Of a stretch of DNA of 64,000 bases, positions 8,749-16,570 are shown in pieces; the first letter of the stretch is position 1; each line of letters begins with the position of its first letter. Under the pieces are notes generated by a model that had not been told where the DNA came from, made no database searches, and worked only from the letters and a program-made list of their open reading frames with translations. A program made the position numbers and the translations under genes. Origin of the DNA: an uncultured Lachnospiraceae bacterium (GTDB taxonomy: Bacteria; Bacillota; Clostridia; Lachnospirales; Lachnospiraceae); contig CANQGL010000004.1 of NCBI GenBank assembly GCA_947623185.1, positions 1 to 64,000 of the forward strand, written 5' to 3'.

Positions 8749-9147
8749 TTATTTGTTTTCTTTCAGATACTTTAAAATGTCCTTTCTTGTCACGATCCCG
8801 ATAAACGACCTGCCGTCGTCAAGGACGGGAACAAAGTTCTGATTCAGCGCGCGCTCCATCAGGTCTTCCATCCTGCTGTTCGCGCTGACCGGTTCATAGT
8901 ATCTGTGTTTCGGCACCTCGGAAAGGGAAATGTGCTCCGCCTGCCTGAGGTCGAGCTCCAGCTGATTCTTTATGTACCAGAGCAGATCCCCTTCGGTCAG
9001 CGTCCCCATGTACTTTCCTCTCCGACTCACGACCGGCACGGTCGTATAGCGGTGCTTCTCCATTTTCTCAAGCGCCTGCCGCAGGGTGTCATCGTTGTAG
9101 ACATATACTACATCTCGTTTCGGTGTGAGAAAAAACAATATATTCAT
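8749..9147 (-). CDS. CBS-domain pair protein
   Basis: Small cytoplasmic protein (132 aa) made only of two CBS modules: about residues 12-60 (DDTLRQALEKMEKHRYTTVPVV, GTLTEGDLLWYI) and 75-130 (NSRMEDLMERALNQNFVPVLDD, FIGIVTRKDILKYL). CBS pairs bind adenosyl nucleotides and act as energy or ligand sensors. With no attached effector domain its target is unknown. It begins 12 bases after the LUD gene and is followed by a strong terminator, so the two genes form a short unit separate from the catabolic locus upstream. Confidence 0.85.
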   Translation of the reverse strand: MNILFFLTPKRDVVYVYNDDTLRQALEKMEKHRYTTVPVVSRRGKYMGTLTEGDLLWYIKNQLELDLRQAEHISLSEVPKHRYYEPVSANSRMEDLMERALNQNFVPVLDDGRSFIGIVTRKDILKYLKENK

Positions 9148-9159
9148 TAAAAATATCTC

Positions 9160-9759
9160 CTAGTATCCCAATTCTTCGTCGATAAACAGGATCTCCGTTT
9201 CCATGCCATTCATCGGGCGTTCCAGGATCACGGTCGCGTTGCAGATCCGTTCCGGGCTGTTGCAGTCGAAACAGCGCTCCCCGCCCGTCGCCACACAGGG
9301 CGTTTTCTTGTTGAAGCGAATGGCGTTTTTCGTGGCGGCCACGTTGCGCGCCCGTTTCATGGCAGACGGAAGATCCGGTTCGATCTTGTTTTTTCCGACT
9401 ACATAGACGACCTTTTTCGGTCCGAAAAGACTGGCGGCCAGACGGTTCCCGGTCCCGTCCACATTGACGAGCTCGCCGGTCGCGGATACGCCGTTCGCGC
9501 TCAGGATATAGACCGTGGCGTCGCGGGCCTGAAGCCTTGCAGCCTGCGCGTCGTCGCTCTTCCAATGCCAGATCACGGTATTGTCCTTTCCGAGCAGCTC
9601 ATAGAGCCCCATCTCCTGCGCCGTCATGCTTCCGCCGAACCCGACGGTCTCGCCGTGTATCCGGTCGGCCAGATAGGAGGCGGCTTCCTCTTTCGTCGCG
9701 AAGTAAGCCGTCTTAAATCTATGATTTTCAAAGTTTTTCTTCAGCAATGCATAATCCAT
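9160..9759 (-). CDS. LUD-domain protein (lactate utilisation-like)
   Basis: Single LUD (DUF162) domain protein of 199 aa, with the typical GFGGSMTAQEMGLYELL, ANGVSATGELVNVDG and VVYVVGKNKI segments. LUD proteins include LutC of the L-lactate dehydrogenase complex, but stand-alone copies are common in Clostridia and their role is unclear; no lutA or lutB lies nearby. Cysteines near the C-terminus (CVATGGERCFDCNSPERIC) could hold a metal or iron-sulfur site (inference). AAGGAGGGG precedes the ATG. It has its own promoter and is not part of the locus upstream. Confidence 0.8.
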   Translation of the reverse strand: MDYALLKKNFENHRFKTAYFATKEEAASYLADRIHGETVGFGGSMTAQEMGLYELLGKDNTVIWHWKSDDAQAARLQARDATVYILSANGVSATGELVNVDGTGNRLAASLFGPKKVVYVVGKNKIEPDLPSAMKRARNVAATKNAIRFNKKTPCVATGGERCFDCNSPERICNATVILERPMNGMETEILFIDEELGY

Positions 9760-9808
9760 ACCAGATCCCCTCCTTGGAAATTCAGCAAAATGCTTTGATC
9801 ATGGTTGT

Positions 9809-9839
9809 ATTGTAGCACATCTTTCTTTAATTTGTGCAA
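9809..9839 (-). promoter_or_regulatory. Probable promoter of the LUD-CBS unit
   Basis: On the minus strand TTGCAC, a 19-base spacer and TACAAT with an extended -10 (TGCTACAAT), about 50 bases before the LUD gene start. The long spacer is offset by the extended -10. Confidence 0.55.
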
Positions 9840-9875
9840 ACATGTAATGAACTTTTTATTAACTTTTTCCGCACA

Positions 9876-9927
9876 GGAAAAGAGCCCGGAAACTGCCGTC
9901 CTCCCGGCAGGCCCCGAACCCTTTTCC
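9876..9927 (-). terminator. Large hairpin after the catabolic locus, possible terminator or processing site
   Basis: Arms GGAAAAG and CTTTTCC enclose an inner CTGCCG/CGGCAG stem, 16 bases beyond the stop of the flavoprotein gene. The sequence after the hairpin on the minus strand is not T-rich, so an intrinsic terminator is uncertain; a 3' end stabilising hairpin is as likely. Confidence 0.45.
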
Positions 9928-9942
9928 CGTTTTATTATGCCT

Positions 9943-12411
9943 CTAAACCTGCTGTCCCAGGTCAACCATCTCGATATTGCCGTTCGGACACCGGTTGTAG
10001 CACATGCCGCAGGCCACGCATTCCTCCCTGCGGATATGCATCGTATCGGTATCGGATATCTCCGGCGCGAAATCGGTGCAGATCGTTTTGCAGAGCTGGC
10101 AGCCTTCGCCGCAGCCGCAGTTTAAGCACCGGGCCGCCTCCTTCCTGGCCTCTTCTTCGGTCATCACCCGGCTCTGGAATTCGAACCCGGCGATCCTCTC
10201 TTCGGCAGGCCGGTTCAGCCTGACCGGGTTCGGGTCCCGTTTCAGATATCCCGTGCGTTTGCGCACGAGCTCCAGGCTTACCGTCCGGACCTCGCCCACC
10301 GGTTTCAGGGCTCCGTTTTCTCCCATGATCCTGCGGTCAATGGCAGCCGCCCCGTTCTTTCCCGCGGCAATGGCGGCAGCGATATTGCCGGCTTTCGATC
10401 CGGTCCCGATCAGTACCTGTCCGCAGGACAGTTCCATAAGGATCCCGGCCTGCTCCAGGCGTATCTTTCCCGGAAGGATCTCAAGGACTTCTGCGCCTTC
10501 CAGCACGGCGACGCCCTCTTCTCTCGCCAGCGCCAGCACTTCCCTGTCATAGCTCAGCTTTCCCGGCATCCGGCGCAGCAGCATGACCTTTTTCGCGCCG
10601 AGCCGGACCGCGCTTCTCGCTGCGTCCGCGGCGTCGTACCCGTCTCCGATCACCGTCACGCATTCTTCTGTTTTCGGGCATCCGCCTCCGTTCAGTTCTT
10701 TCAGATACGCCAGAGCCGATCCGGCGTATTCCGCGCCTTTTAGCATGTCCGTCTTGCCGCCCGTATCTGCGTTTTCGGATCCGCCGGACACATACACGCC
10801 GTCAAATCCGTTTTTCCGCAGTTCTTCTTCCGTCACATCCTGTCCGAAGCAGAACCGGATCCCCTGTCTGCAGAGGAACTCGACCTCCGTATCGATCGCC
10901 TCCGCCGGAAGCGCATAGTCCGGGATGCCGAACCGCATCCGGCCGCCCGCTTCATTGTCTTTTTCAAACACCGTGACCTCATAGCCGCCCTTTGCCAGCT
11001 CCGCGGCGCAGGCAAGTCCGGACGGACCGGAACCGATCACGGCCGCCTTATGGCCGTTCGGTTTCGCGGCTGCCCAGGCCGGTTCCCATCCCTGCCGGCG
11101 TCCGTAGTCCAGAACAAAGCGTTTGATCTCTTTGATCTTTACCGGCGAGTCGTAGCCGCCGCGCACGCAGGCGTCCTCGCACGGATGCGCGCAGGCCAGG
11201 GCGCAGAGGTTCTGGAGCGGATTCCGCTCCGTGATCAGATCATAGGCCGCGCGGTAATCGCCAGCCGCCACCTTCTGAATATACGCCTGCGCCGGAACGT
11301 GAAGCGGACACGCGCTCTTGCAGGGCGCGGACAGATTCGGATCTTTGATCCTGGCGTAGCCCGCATAGAGCGTAACGTCGGTCGCGGTCCGCATCTGCGG
11401 AACGACGAGGCCGCGCATCTGATCCAGGCTCTCATATCCGTGTTCTTCCATATACTCATGCAGTCCGGCGATCATCGGGCGCACGATATCATAGCCGGAG
11501 ATCAGCGTCTCGGCGCATATTCCCAGGAGCGTTCCGCCGCAAAGCACCATCTCGACGGCGTCCTTCCAGTTTCGGATACCGCCGGTCGCCGTGACCGGGA
11601 CTTCGTTTCCGCAGACTTTGCGGATCTCGTAGGTATCGCGCTGCGCCAGCGGTTTCAGCCATCCGCTGCTGTAACAGCCCATCGAGATCTCCTTCTGGAG
11701 GTGATAAAACGCCTTCCCCGGATCGTCAAGATCGATCGGGGGCATCCCCAGCCGGTTGCCCGTCCCGCCGACCGCGTCGGCTCCGGCCGCATAGAGGGCT
11801 TTCGCCACCTGCGCGATCTGTCCGCCCTCCGGCGTCAGTTTGACGAACAGCGGGATCCGGAGCTCCTTTTTGATCGCCTCGACGATCTCTGCCGCAATGT
11901 CGGCATGCTGTCCCATGCTGGCTCCGGTCTGCTTGGCGGCGTGCTCGCTGCCGCCGCTCGTCATTTCCAGATTGTAGCTCATATTCGGGCAGCACATGTT
12001 GAGCTCGATGATGTCCGCTCCGGCCGCCTCGAACCGCTTCGCCATATTGACCCAGCCCCGGGGGCCGTCGTCTCCGGCGTAGGTGATGTTCGCCATCAGT
12101 TTCAGATCGTGGAGTTTCGGTTTCGCCTCCGAGACGAGCCGCAGACCTTCCTCAAACGTCAGGCGTTTTTCGGCCGTGAACGCCAGGGCGTTCCGGTCCT
12201 TGAACAGACTGTAGCGCGGCTTCCGGTTGATGTAGGGAGCAGGGTCGATGCTCAGCTTGATGCTGGCCGCCGCCCATCCGGTCTCCTCGATCCGCACGAG
12301 CTGCCGCACCGATTTTGTGGTCGGGCCGGAAGCCACATAGAAGGGATTTTTAAAGGTGATCCCGCCGACCGTGACCGGGATCCGGATCTCGTTGAACTCC
12401 TGTTTCATCAT
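9943..12411 (-). CDS. Fused PreA/PreT-like flavoprotein (dihydropyrimidine dehydrogenase-type modules, permuted order)
   Basis: Predicted iron-sulfur flavoprotein reductase of 822 aa. Residues about 10-340 are a dihydroorotate-dehydrogenase-like FMN barrel (PreA type), with active-site Cys141 in LNMCCPN. Residues 360-440 carry the cysteines of a GltD/PreT N-terminal domain (CKSACPLHVP, CALACAHPCEDACVRG). FAD (AVIGSGPSGLACAAEL) and NAD(P) (VTVIGDGYDAADAA) sites follow, and the last 60 residues have 4Fe-4S cysteines (CVACGMCYNRCPNGN). In mammalian dihydropyrimidine dehydrogenase the GltD part comes first, so the order here is permuted. Pyrimidine-contacting residues appear changed (TGNRLG for TNTVSG), so the substrate may not be uracil. 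ATG 12411 has GGAGGG upstream and starts one base after the Gfo/Idh stop; the track start is too long. Confidence 0.8.
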   Translation of the reverse strand: MMKQEFNEIRIPVTVGGITFKNPFYVASGPTTKSVRQLVRIEETGWAAASIKLSIDPAPYINRKPRYSLFKDRNALAFTAEKRLTFEEGLRLVSEAKPKLHDLKLMANITYAGDDGPRGWVNMAKRFEAAGADIIELNMCCPNMSYNLEMTSGGSEHAAKQTGASMGQHADIAAEIVEAIKKELRIPLFVKLTPEGGQIAQVAKALYAAGADAVGGTGNRLGMPPIDLDDPGKAFYHLQKEISMGCYSSGWLKPLAQRDTYEIRKVCGNEVPVTATGGIRNWKDAVEMVLCGGTLLGICAETLISGYDIVRPMIAGLHEYMEEHGYESLDQMRGLVVPQMRTATDVTLYAGYARIKDPNLSAPCKSACPLHVPAQAYIQKVAAGDYRAAYDLITERNPLQNLCALACAHPCEDACVRGGYDSPVKIKEIKRFVLDYGRRQGWEPAWAAAKPNGHKAAVIGSGPSGLACAAELAKGGYEVTVFEKDNEAGGRMRFGIPDYALPAEAIDTEVEFLCRQGIRFCFGQDVTEEELRKNGFDGVYVSGGSENADTGGKTDMLKGAEYAGSALAYLKELNGGGCPKTEECVTVIGDGYDAADAARSAVRLGAKKVMLLRRMPGKLSYDREVLALAREEGVAVLEGAEVLEILPGKIRLEQAGILMELSCGQVLIGTGSKAGNIAAAIAAGKNGAAAIDRRIMGENGALKPVGEVRTVSLELVRKRTGYLKRDPNPVRLNRPAEERIAGFEFQSRVMTEEEARKEAARCLNCGCGEGCQLCKTICTDFAPEISDTDTMHIRREECVACGMCYNRCPNGNIEMVDLGQQV

Positions 12412-12412
12412 A

Positions 12413-13483
12413 TCAGCCCTCCATACGATCGTTCCTGATACGGATCCCCTCTCTTGCCGAGCGGTAGATCCGGTCGATGACTCTGAGCGTCTCCAGCCCA
12501 TCCTTTCCGCGCAAACCGACCTGCGCTTCTTTTCCGGCAAGTGCACACTCCACAAAATGGAGGATCTCGTCGCAGTAGCCGAGGCTGTATTTTTCGTCGA
12601 CTGCCGGTGTGGACCAGCCGGTCGTGATCTCCGCTTTTTCGACCGTATAATCGAGTCCCGGGATCGAGAATACCTTCACCGGGCCCGAAAACGACAGATC
12701 GACATGGATGCAGCCCTGCTCGCAGTAAATATCGAGAACGTCTTCCATTCCGCCGACCGTCACATAATTGGCCTCCAGCGTGGCGTAAGTCCCATCCGCG
12801 AAGCGGATAAACACGCCTGCCCAGTCCTCGCCCTCCATCTTTTGGTGGACCAGGTTGGTCTCCCCGCCGCCGGAGGTCATCGCCGTCAGTTCGCTCCACC
12901 GGTTGTCCTTAAGCGCCAGCATGAATCCCACCGGATGGACTCCCAGATGGACCATGCATCCGCCGCCGCAGTAGCGGATCGACTGCGCGAACGGACTGTG
13001 CGAACCGCTGTGACATTCGCGCGCCCGGATATAGAGCGGCCGGCCGAGCTGCCCGCTCTCTAAGATCGCCTTTGCTTTTCTGAAAGCCGGGGCGAAAAGC
13101 CAGTCCTCCGCATAATAGATCTGTTTTCCGAGGCGTTCCGCCGTGGCGACCATGTCCTCCGCGTCCTCCACCGTGGTCGCCAGCGGTTTCTCGCAGATGA
13201 TATCCCGTCCGGCGTTCAGCGCTTTGATCGCCACTTCGTGGTGCAGGAAATTCGGCATACAGATATCGACCAGATCGCAGTCGCAGTCTTCGATCGCCGT
13301 ATTGAAATCATCGTACGCCCTGTAGCCGGTAAAACCGTACCGCTCCGCCAGTTCTTTGATCCGTCCCGTGTCTTTGTCGCAGATCCCCGCGATCTCGACA
13401 AGATCCGGGATACGGCTGTACCCGTCGGAATGGAGATCGGCGGAAAAAGCCGCTCCCACCAGCAATACTCTTAGCTTTTTCAT
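12413..13483 (-). CDS. Gfo/Idh/MocA family oxidoreductase
   Basis: NAD(P)-dependent dehydrogenase of 356 aa. The N-terminal Rossmann fold (LRVLLVGAAFSADLHSDG) is followed by CDKDTGRIKELAERYG and the family motif CEKPLA. The C-terminal substrate domain has GVHPVGFMLAL in the position of the catalytic histidine region. Members oxidise hydroxyl groups of sugars, cyclitols and glycosides, often at C3. The glycine motif (GAAFSA) is atypical. AAGAGGTGATTCC precedes ATG 13483; the track start is 21 codons too early. It follows the creatininase-family gene by 16 bases and nearly touches the flavoprotein gene, so all three are probably one pathway. Substrate unknown. Confidence 0.88.
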   Translation of the reverse strand: MKKLRVLLVGAAFSADLHSDGYSRIPDLVEIAGICDKDTGRIKELAERYGFTGYRAYDDFNTAIEDCDCDLVDICMPNFLHHEVAIKALNAGRDIICEKPLATTVEDAEDMVATAERLGKQIYYAEDWLFAPAFRKAKAILESGQLGRPLYIRARECHSGSHSPFAQSIRYCGGGCMVHLGVHPVGFMLALKDNRWSELTAMTSGGGETNLVHQKMEGEDWAGVFIRFADGTYATLEANYVTVGGMEDVLDIYCEQGCIHVDLSFSGPVKVFSIPGLDYTVEKAEITTGWSTPAVDEKYSLGYCDEILHFVECALAGKEAQVGLRGKDGLETLRVIDRIYRSAREGIRIRNDRMEG

Positions 13484-13499
13484 CGGAATCACCTCTTGA

Positions 13500-14240
13500 T
13501 CAGAAATAGCTGTAATTATACTTTTCCTTTTTTGCCATGTATTCAAACTCTTTCGTCAGATCGTCCACGATCAGCTCGGTCATGCGGGCGAAGATCTTCT
13601 CCCCCTTTTCGGCCGTCCCCTTGGTGGCCTCGCCCCAGACGCCCGATTTGCTTGCCCGCAGGACTCCTCCGTAATTCAGCCATGCGCGCGGGACCGTCGG
13701 GACCTCGTCGACCGCAAGGTCCATGTGTACGGTTTCGGGCGCGATCGCCAGCATCATGGATGTCTCGCTTTCGCCCGCGTGCAGTTCCGTACTCGTTTCG
13801 AGGATCCCCTCTTTGTAGAGAACGGAACCGTAATTGCAGGTGTCAGCCAGAGCCACCAGAAGATCCGGATTGTTCTTCGCGTTCAGGTCGCGGACCAGCG
13901 GAGTCATGATAAAGATCCCGCCGTGGCACTGGATGATGCCGATCCGCTTAAACCCCTGCAGTTTTAAGCTCATGGCGATGTCCGTCATCATCTGGTAGAA
14001 CGTCACCGGCTCCATCCAGACCGAGCCCTTCTTTCCCATCTGTTCGCGGCAGGTCGAGATCGGAAAGGCCGGGAGCAGATAGGCGTCCATCTTTTCCGCC
14101 ACCCGTTTCCCGAGCTCCGTCGCGATCGCCCAGTCCGTCATGATCGGAAGATGGGGGCCGTGCTGCTCGATCGAGCCGACCGATATCAATGCAAGTTCCG
14201 GATCCTTTTCATGGATCTCGTCGATCGTTTTCTGATACAT
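13500..14240 (-). CDS. Creatininase-family metal-dependent hydrolase
   Basis: Creatininase-fold protein of 246 aa with the signature GSIEQHGPHLP. Glu25, His27, Asp36, His106 (in QCHGG) and Glu159 (in HAGESETS) align with metal-binding positions of the family, so it looks catalytically competent. The usual NGHGGN is replaced by QCHGGI. The family includes creatinine amidohydrolase, FAPy deformylase, MftE and the inosose hydrolase IolN, so the bond cleaved could be a cyclic amide or a ring C-C bond. Sitting beside a Gfo/Idh/MocA dehydrogenase, an IolN-like role is one plausible reading (inference). GAAGGAGAACG precedes the ATG. Confidence 0.85.
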   Translation of the reverse strand: MYQKTIDEIHEKDPELALISVGSIEQHGPHLPIMTDWAIATELGKRVAEKMDAYLLPAFPISTCREQMGKKGSVWMEPVTFYQMMTDIAMSLKLQGFKRIGIIQCHGGIFIMTPLVRDLNAKNNPDLLVALADTCNYGSVLYKEGILETSTELHAGESETSMMLAIAPETVHMDLAVDEVPTVPRAWLNYGGVLRASKSGVWGEATKGTAEKGEKIFARMTELIVDDLTKEFEYMAKKEKYNYSYF

Positions 14241-14264
14241 TATCGTTCTCCTTCCTCACAGATA

Positions 14265-14299
14265 GACCGGCAGCCCGGCAGACGGGCCGCCGTCCGGTC
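14265..14299 (-). other. Intergenic hairpin between NagB-like and creatininase-family genes
   Basis: GACCGG and CCGGTC arms with an inner GCCCG/CGGGC stem, covering the stop codon of the NagB-like gene. There is no T-tract, so it is more likely an mRNA stability or processing element than a terminator. Confidence 0.35.
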
Positions 14300-15062
14300 A
14301 CAGGATCTTCGACGCGCTGTCCCGGTCCAGATACAGCGCCGCGTTCTTATGGCGGCGCAGGATGCTCGACGGACAGGCCGTTGCGACCGGCCCGTAAAGC
14401 GCATTGTAGACCGCGTTCGCCTTGCGGTCCGTCGGGACCACACAGATCGCTTCCGGCACGGACATGATATACGACATCGAGAGCGTCATCGCCTGATTCG
14501 GCACGTCGTCGAACGTATCGAAGCACCCGTCGTTGACCTGCTGCTGGCGGCAAACGTCATCCAGTTCCACCACCTTGATGCTCTTCGGATCGTCGAAATC
14601 CGCCACGGCCGGATCGTTGAAAGCCAGATGTCCGTTCTCGCCGATCCCCAGAAAGATCAGGTCGGTCGGATATTTCTTCAGGAGCTCCGCATATTCGTCG
14701 CATTTCTCCTCCGCTCTGTCCTCGTCGCAGAGAAGAAAATAGGATTCCTTAAAGGGCGCCTTATCGAAGATCGCACGCCGCAGGAAATTGCCGAATCCCG
14801 CCGGCTCCTCCTCGTCGATCCCGATGTATTCGTCCTGATGGAAACCGCGGACTTTCGTCCAGTCGATGTCCTCTTTCAGGAGATTTTCCAGAAGCTCGTT
14901 CTGGGACGGCGCGGCCGCAAATACAATGTTCGCCACCCCGTTTTTTTCGATGATCGCATTGATCCTCTGCGCCGCGTCCTTCGCCGCGGCCCGGCCGAGC
15001 TCCTTGCGGTCGTCATATACATAGACCGGAAGATTTTCTACTTTTCTAGTCAAAATTTCCAC
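14298..15062 (-). CDS. NagB-like (glucosamine-6-phosphate deaminase/isomerase family) protein
   Basis: Protein of 254 aa with the NagB/6-phosphogluconolactonase fold. Asp77 in FHQDEYIGI matches the proton-transfer Asp72 of E. coli NagB, and His145 in GIGENGHLAFNDP matches His143. NagB Asp141 is Asn143 here and Glu148 is Asp150. The GGTP-type phosphate loop reads AAAPSQNE. These changes mark a divergent subfamily, and no sugar kinase is encoded in the locus, so an unphosphorylated sugar-like substrate is possible (inference). GTG start at 15062 with AGGAGG eight bases upstream. It begins 14 bases after the transporter genes and is the first enzyme of the series. Confidence 0.8.
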   Translation of the reverse strand: MEILTRKVENLPVYVYDDRKELGRAAAKDAAQRINAIIEKNGVANIVFAAAPSQNELLENLLKEDIDWTKVRGFHQDEYIGIDEEEPAGFGNFLRRAIFDKAPFKESYFLLCDEDRAEEKCDEYAELLKKYPTDLIFLGIGENGHLAFNDPAVADFDDPKSIKVVELDDVCRQQQVNDGCFDTFDDVPNQAMTLSMSYIMSVPEAICVVPTDRKANAVYNALYGPVATACPSSILRRHKNAALYLDRDSASKIL

Positions 15063-15076
15063 TTTTACTCCTCCTG

Positions 15077-15793
15077 TCAGTTTCTTTCAGAGCCAAGATA
15101 AGCGGCAGCCACCTCCGGATTGTTGAGCATTTCGCTGCCGGTCCCGGACAGTACGACCCGCCCGGTTTCGATTACATATGCACGGTCACAGATCCCAAGG
15201 GATTTTTTTGCATTCTGTTCGACGAGGATGACCGTGATCCCCTCGTCCCGGATCCGCACGATGTTGCGGAACACTTCGTTCACCACGACGGGCGCCAGGC
15301 CGAGCGACGGTTCGTCGAGCATCAGGATCCTGGGCTTTCCCATCAGACCGCGGCAGATCGCGAGCATCTGCTGTTCGCCGCCGGAAAGCGTGCCCGCATC
15401 CTGCTTTTTCCGTTCCCCCAGCCGGGGAAACAACGCATACTGTTCCTCCAGGAGCCGGTTGATCTCCTTGCGGTCCTTCACCGTGTAAGCGCCTGCCAGA
15501 AGATTTTCCTCCACCGTCAGTCCGGCGAATATCTTTCTTCCCTCCGGCACCTGGATGATCCCGTCCTTAACGATACGGTTCGCCTTGTCGGAGAGCGGTT
15601 TTCCGTTGTAAAGGATCTCCCCCTGTCGCTTTACCATGCCGGATATCGCATTGATGATCGTCGTTTTCCCGGCCCCGTTGGAGCCGATGATCGCGGTGAT
15701 CGTTCCCTCGGCTATGTCCATATCCACGCCGCACACCGCTTCGTGGACTCCGTAGAATACCTTCAGATTCCGAATCTCAAGAATCCCCGCCAT
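15077..15793 (-). CDS. Liv-type ABC transporter ATP-binding protein (LivF-like)
   Basis: ATPase of 238 aa with Walker A GSNGAGKTT, signature LSGGEQQMLAICRGL and Walker B ILMLDEPSLGL, followed by the LivF-type ending (VVLSGTGSEMLNNPEVAAAYLG). With the LivG-like protein it powers an importer of the branched-chain amino acid/amide (HAAT) family. These importers also carry urea, amides and aromatic acids, so the family does not define the substrate. It starts three bases after the stop of the LivG-like gene. Confidence 0.93.
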   Translation of the reverse strand: MAGILEIRNLKVFYGVHEAVCGVDMDIAEGTITAIIGSNGAGKTTIINAISGMVKRQGEILYNGKPLSDKANRIVKDGIIQVPEGRKIFAGLTVEENLLAGAYTVKDRKEINRLLEEQYALFPRLGERKKQDAGTLSGGEQQMLAICRGLMGKPRILMLDEPSLGLAPVVVNEVFRNIVRIRDEGITVILVEQNAKKSLGICDRAYVIETGRVVLSGTGSEMLNNPEVAAAYLGSERN

Positions 15794-15796
15794 CCG

Positions 15797-16570
15797 TCAC
15801 TCCTCCTCCCCGAGATACGCTTTCAGTACCAGCGGATTGTTCCGGATCTCATCCGGCTTTCCCTTCGCGATCGTCTCACCGAAATCCTGCACATAGATGT
15901 AATCGCTGAGGTTCATGACCAGGTCCATGCGGTGCTCGATCACCAGGATCGCCAGTTTCGGATACTTCGTTTTGATCGCGCGGATGAAATCGACCAGCTG
16001 GAACACCTCCTCCGGGTTCAGTCCGGCCGCCGGTTCATCCAGCATCAGCACCTTGGGATCCGAGACGAGCGCGCGGGCGATCTCCACACGGCGCTGTATG
16101 CCGTAAGGCAGGTTCTCCGGGCGCGCTTCCGCATAGCGGTCCAGCTCGAGAAGCTTTAAGCAGGCCATCGCGCGGGCGGTCGTCTCCTTCTCCGTGCGGA
16201 ATCTGCGCGGAAGCAGGAGCATCGCCTCAAGCAGTGTATATTTGCCCGCGAAATCCAGCGCCACCTTCACGTTGTCGAGAACGCTCAGTCCCGTAAACAG
16301 TCTGGTATTCTGGAAGGTGCGGGAGACGCCCATACGAGCGGTCTCGATCTGCGTTTTGCCCGTGATATCCGTTCCGTCAAACTCGATCGTTCCCTTATCG
16401 GGCTGATAGATCTTGGAGATCAGGTTGAAGATCGTGGTCTTCCCGGCCCCGTTCGGGCCGATGATCGCCAGGATCTCCCCTTCGCGGATCTCAAAACTGA
16501 AGTCCTGGACCGCGATAACGCCGCCGAAGTTTTTATGCAGATGTTCCGTTTTCAGGATCGGTCCGCTCAT
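15797..16570 (-). CDS. Liv-type ABC transporter ATP-binding protein (LivG-like)
   Basis: ATPase of 257 aa with Walker A GPNGAGKTT, Walker B VLMLDEPAAGLNPEE and the longer loop typical of LivG. The LSGGQ signature is replaced by LPYGIQRRVEIARAL, as is usual for this subunit. Partner of the LivF-like ATPase on the cytoplasmic face of the importer. Its ATG overlaps the stop of the LivM-like gene by four bases (ATGA). Confidence 0.93.
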   Translation of the reverse strand: MSGPILKTEHLHKNFGGVIAVQDFSFEIREGEILAIIGPNGAGKTTIFNLISKIYQPDKGTIEFDGTDITGKTQIETARMGVSRTFQNTRLFTGLSVLDNVKVALDFAGKYTLLEAMLLLPRRFRTEKETTARAMACLKLLELDRYAEARPENLPYGIQRRVEIARALVSDPKVLMLDEPAAGLNPEEVFQLVDFIRAIKTKYPKLAILVIEHRMDLVMNLSDYIYVQDFGETIAKGKPDEIRNNPLVLKAYLGEEE

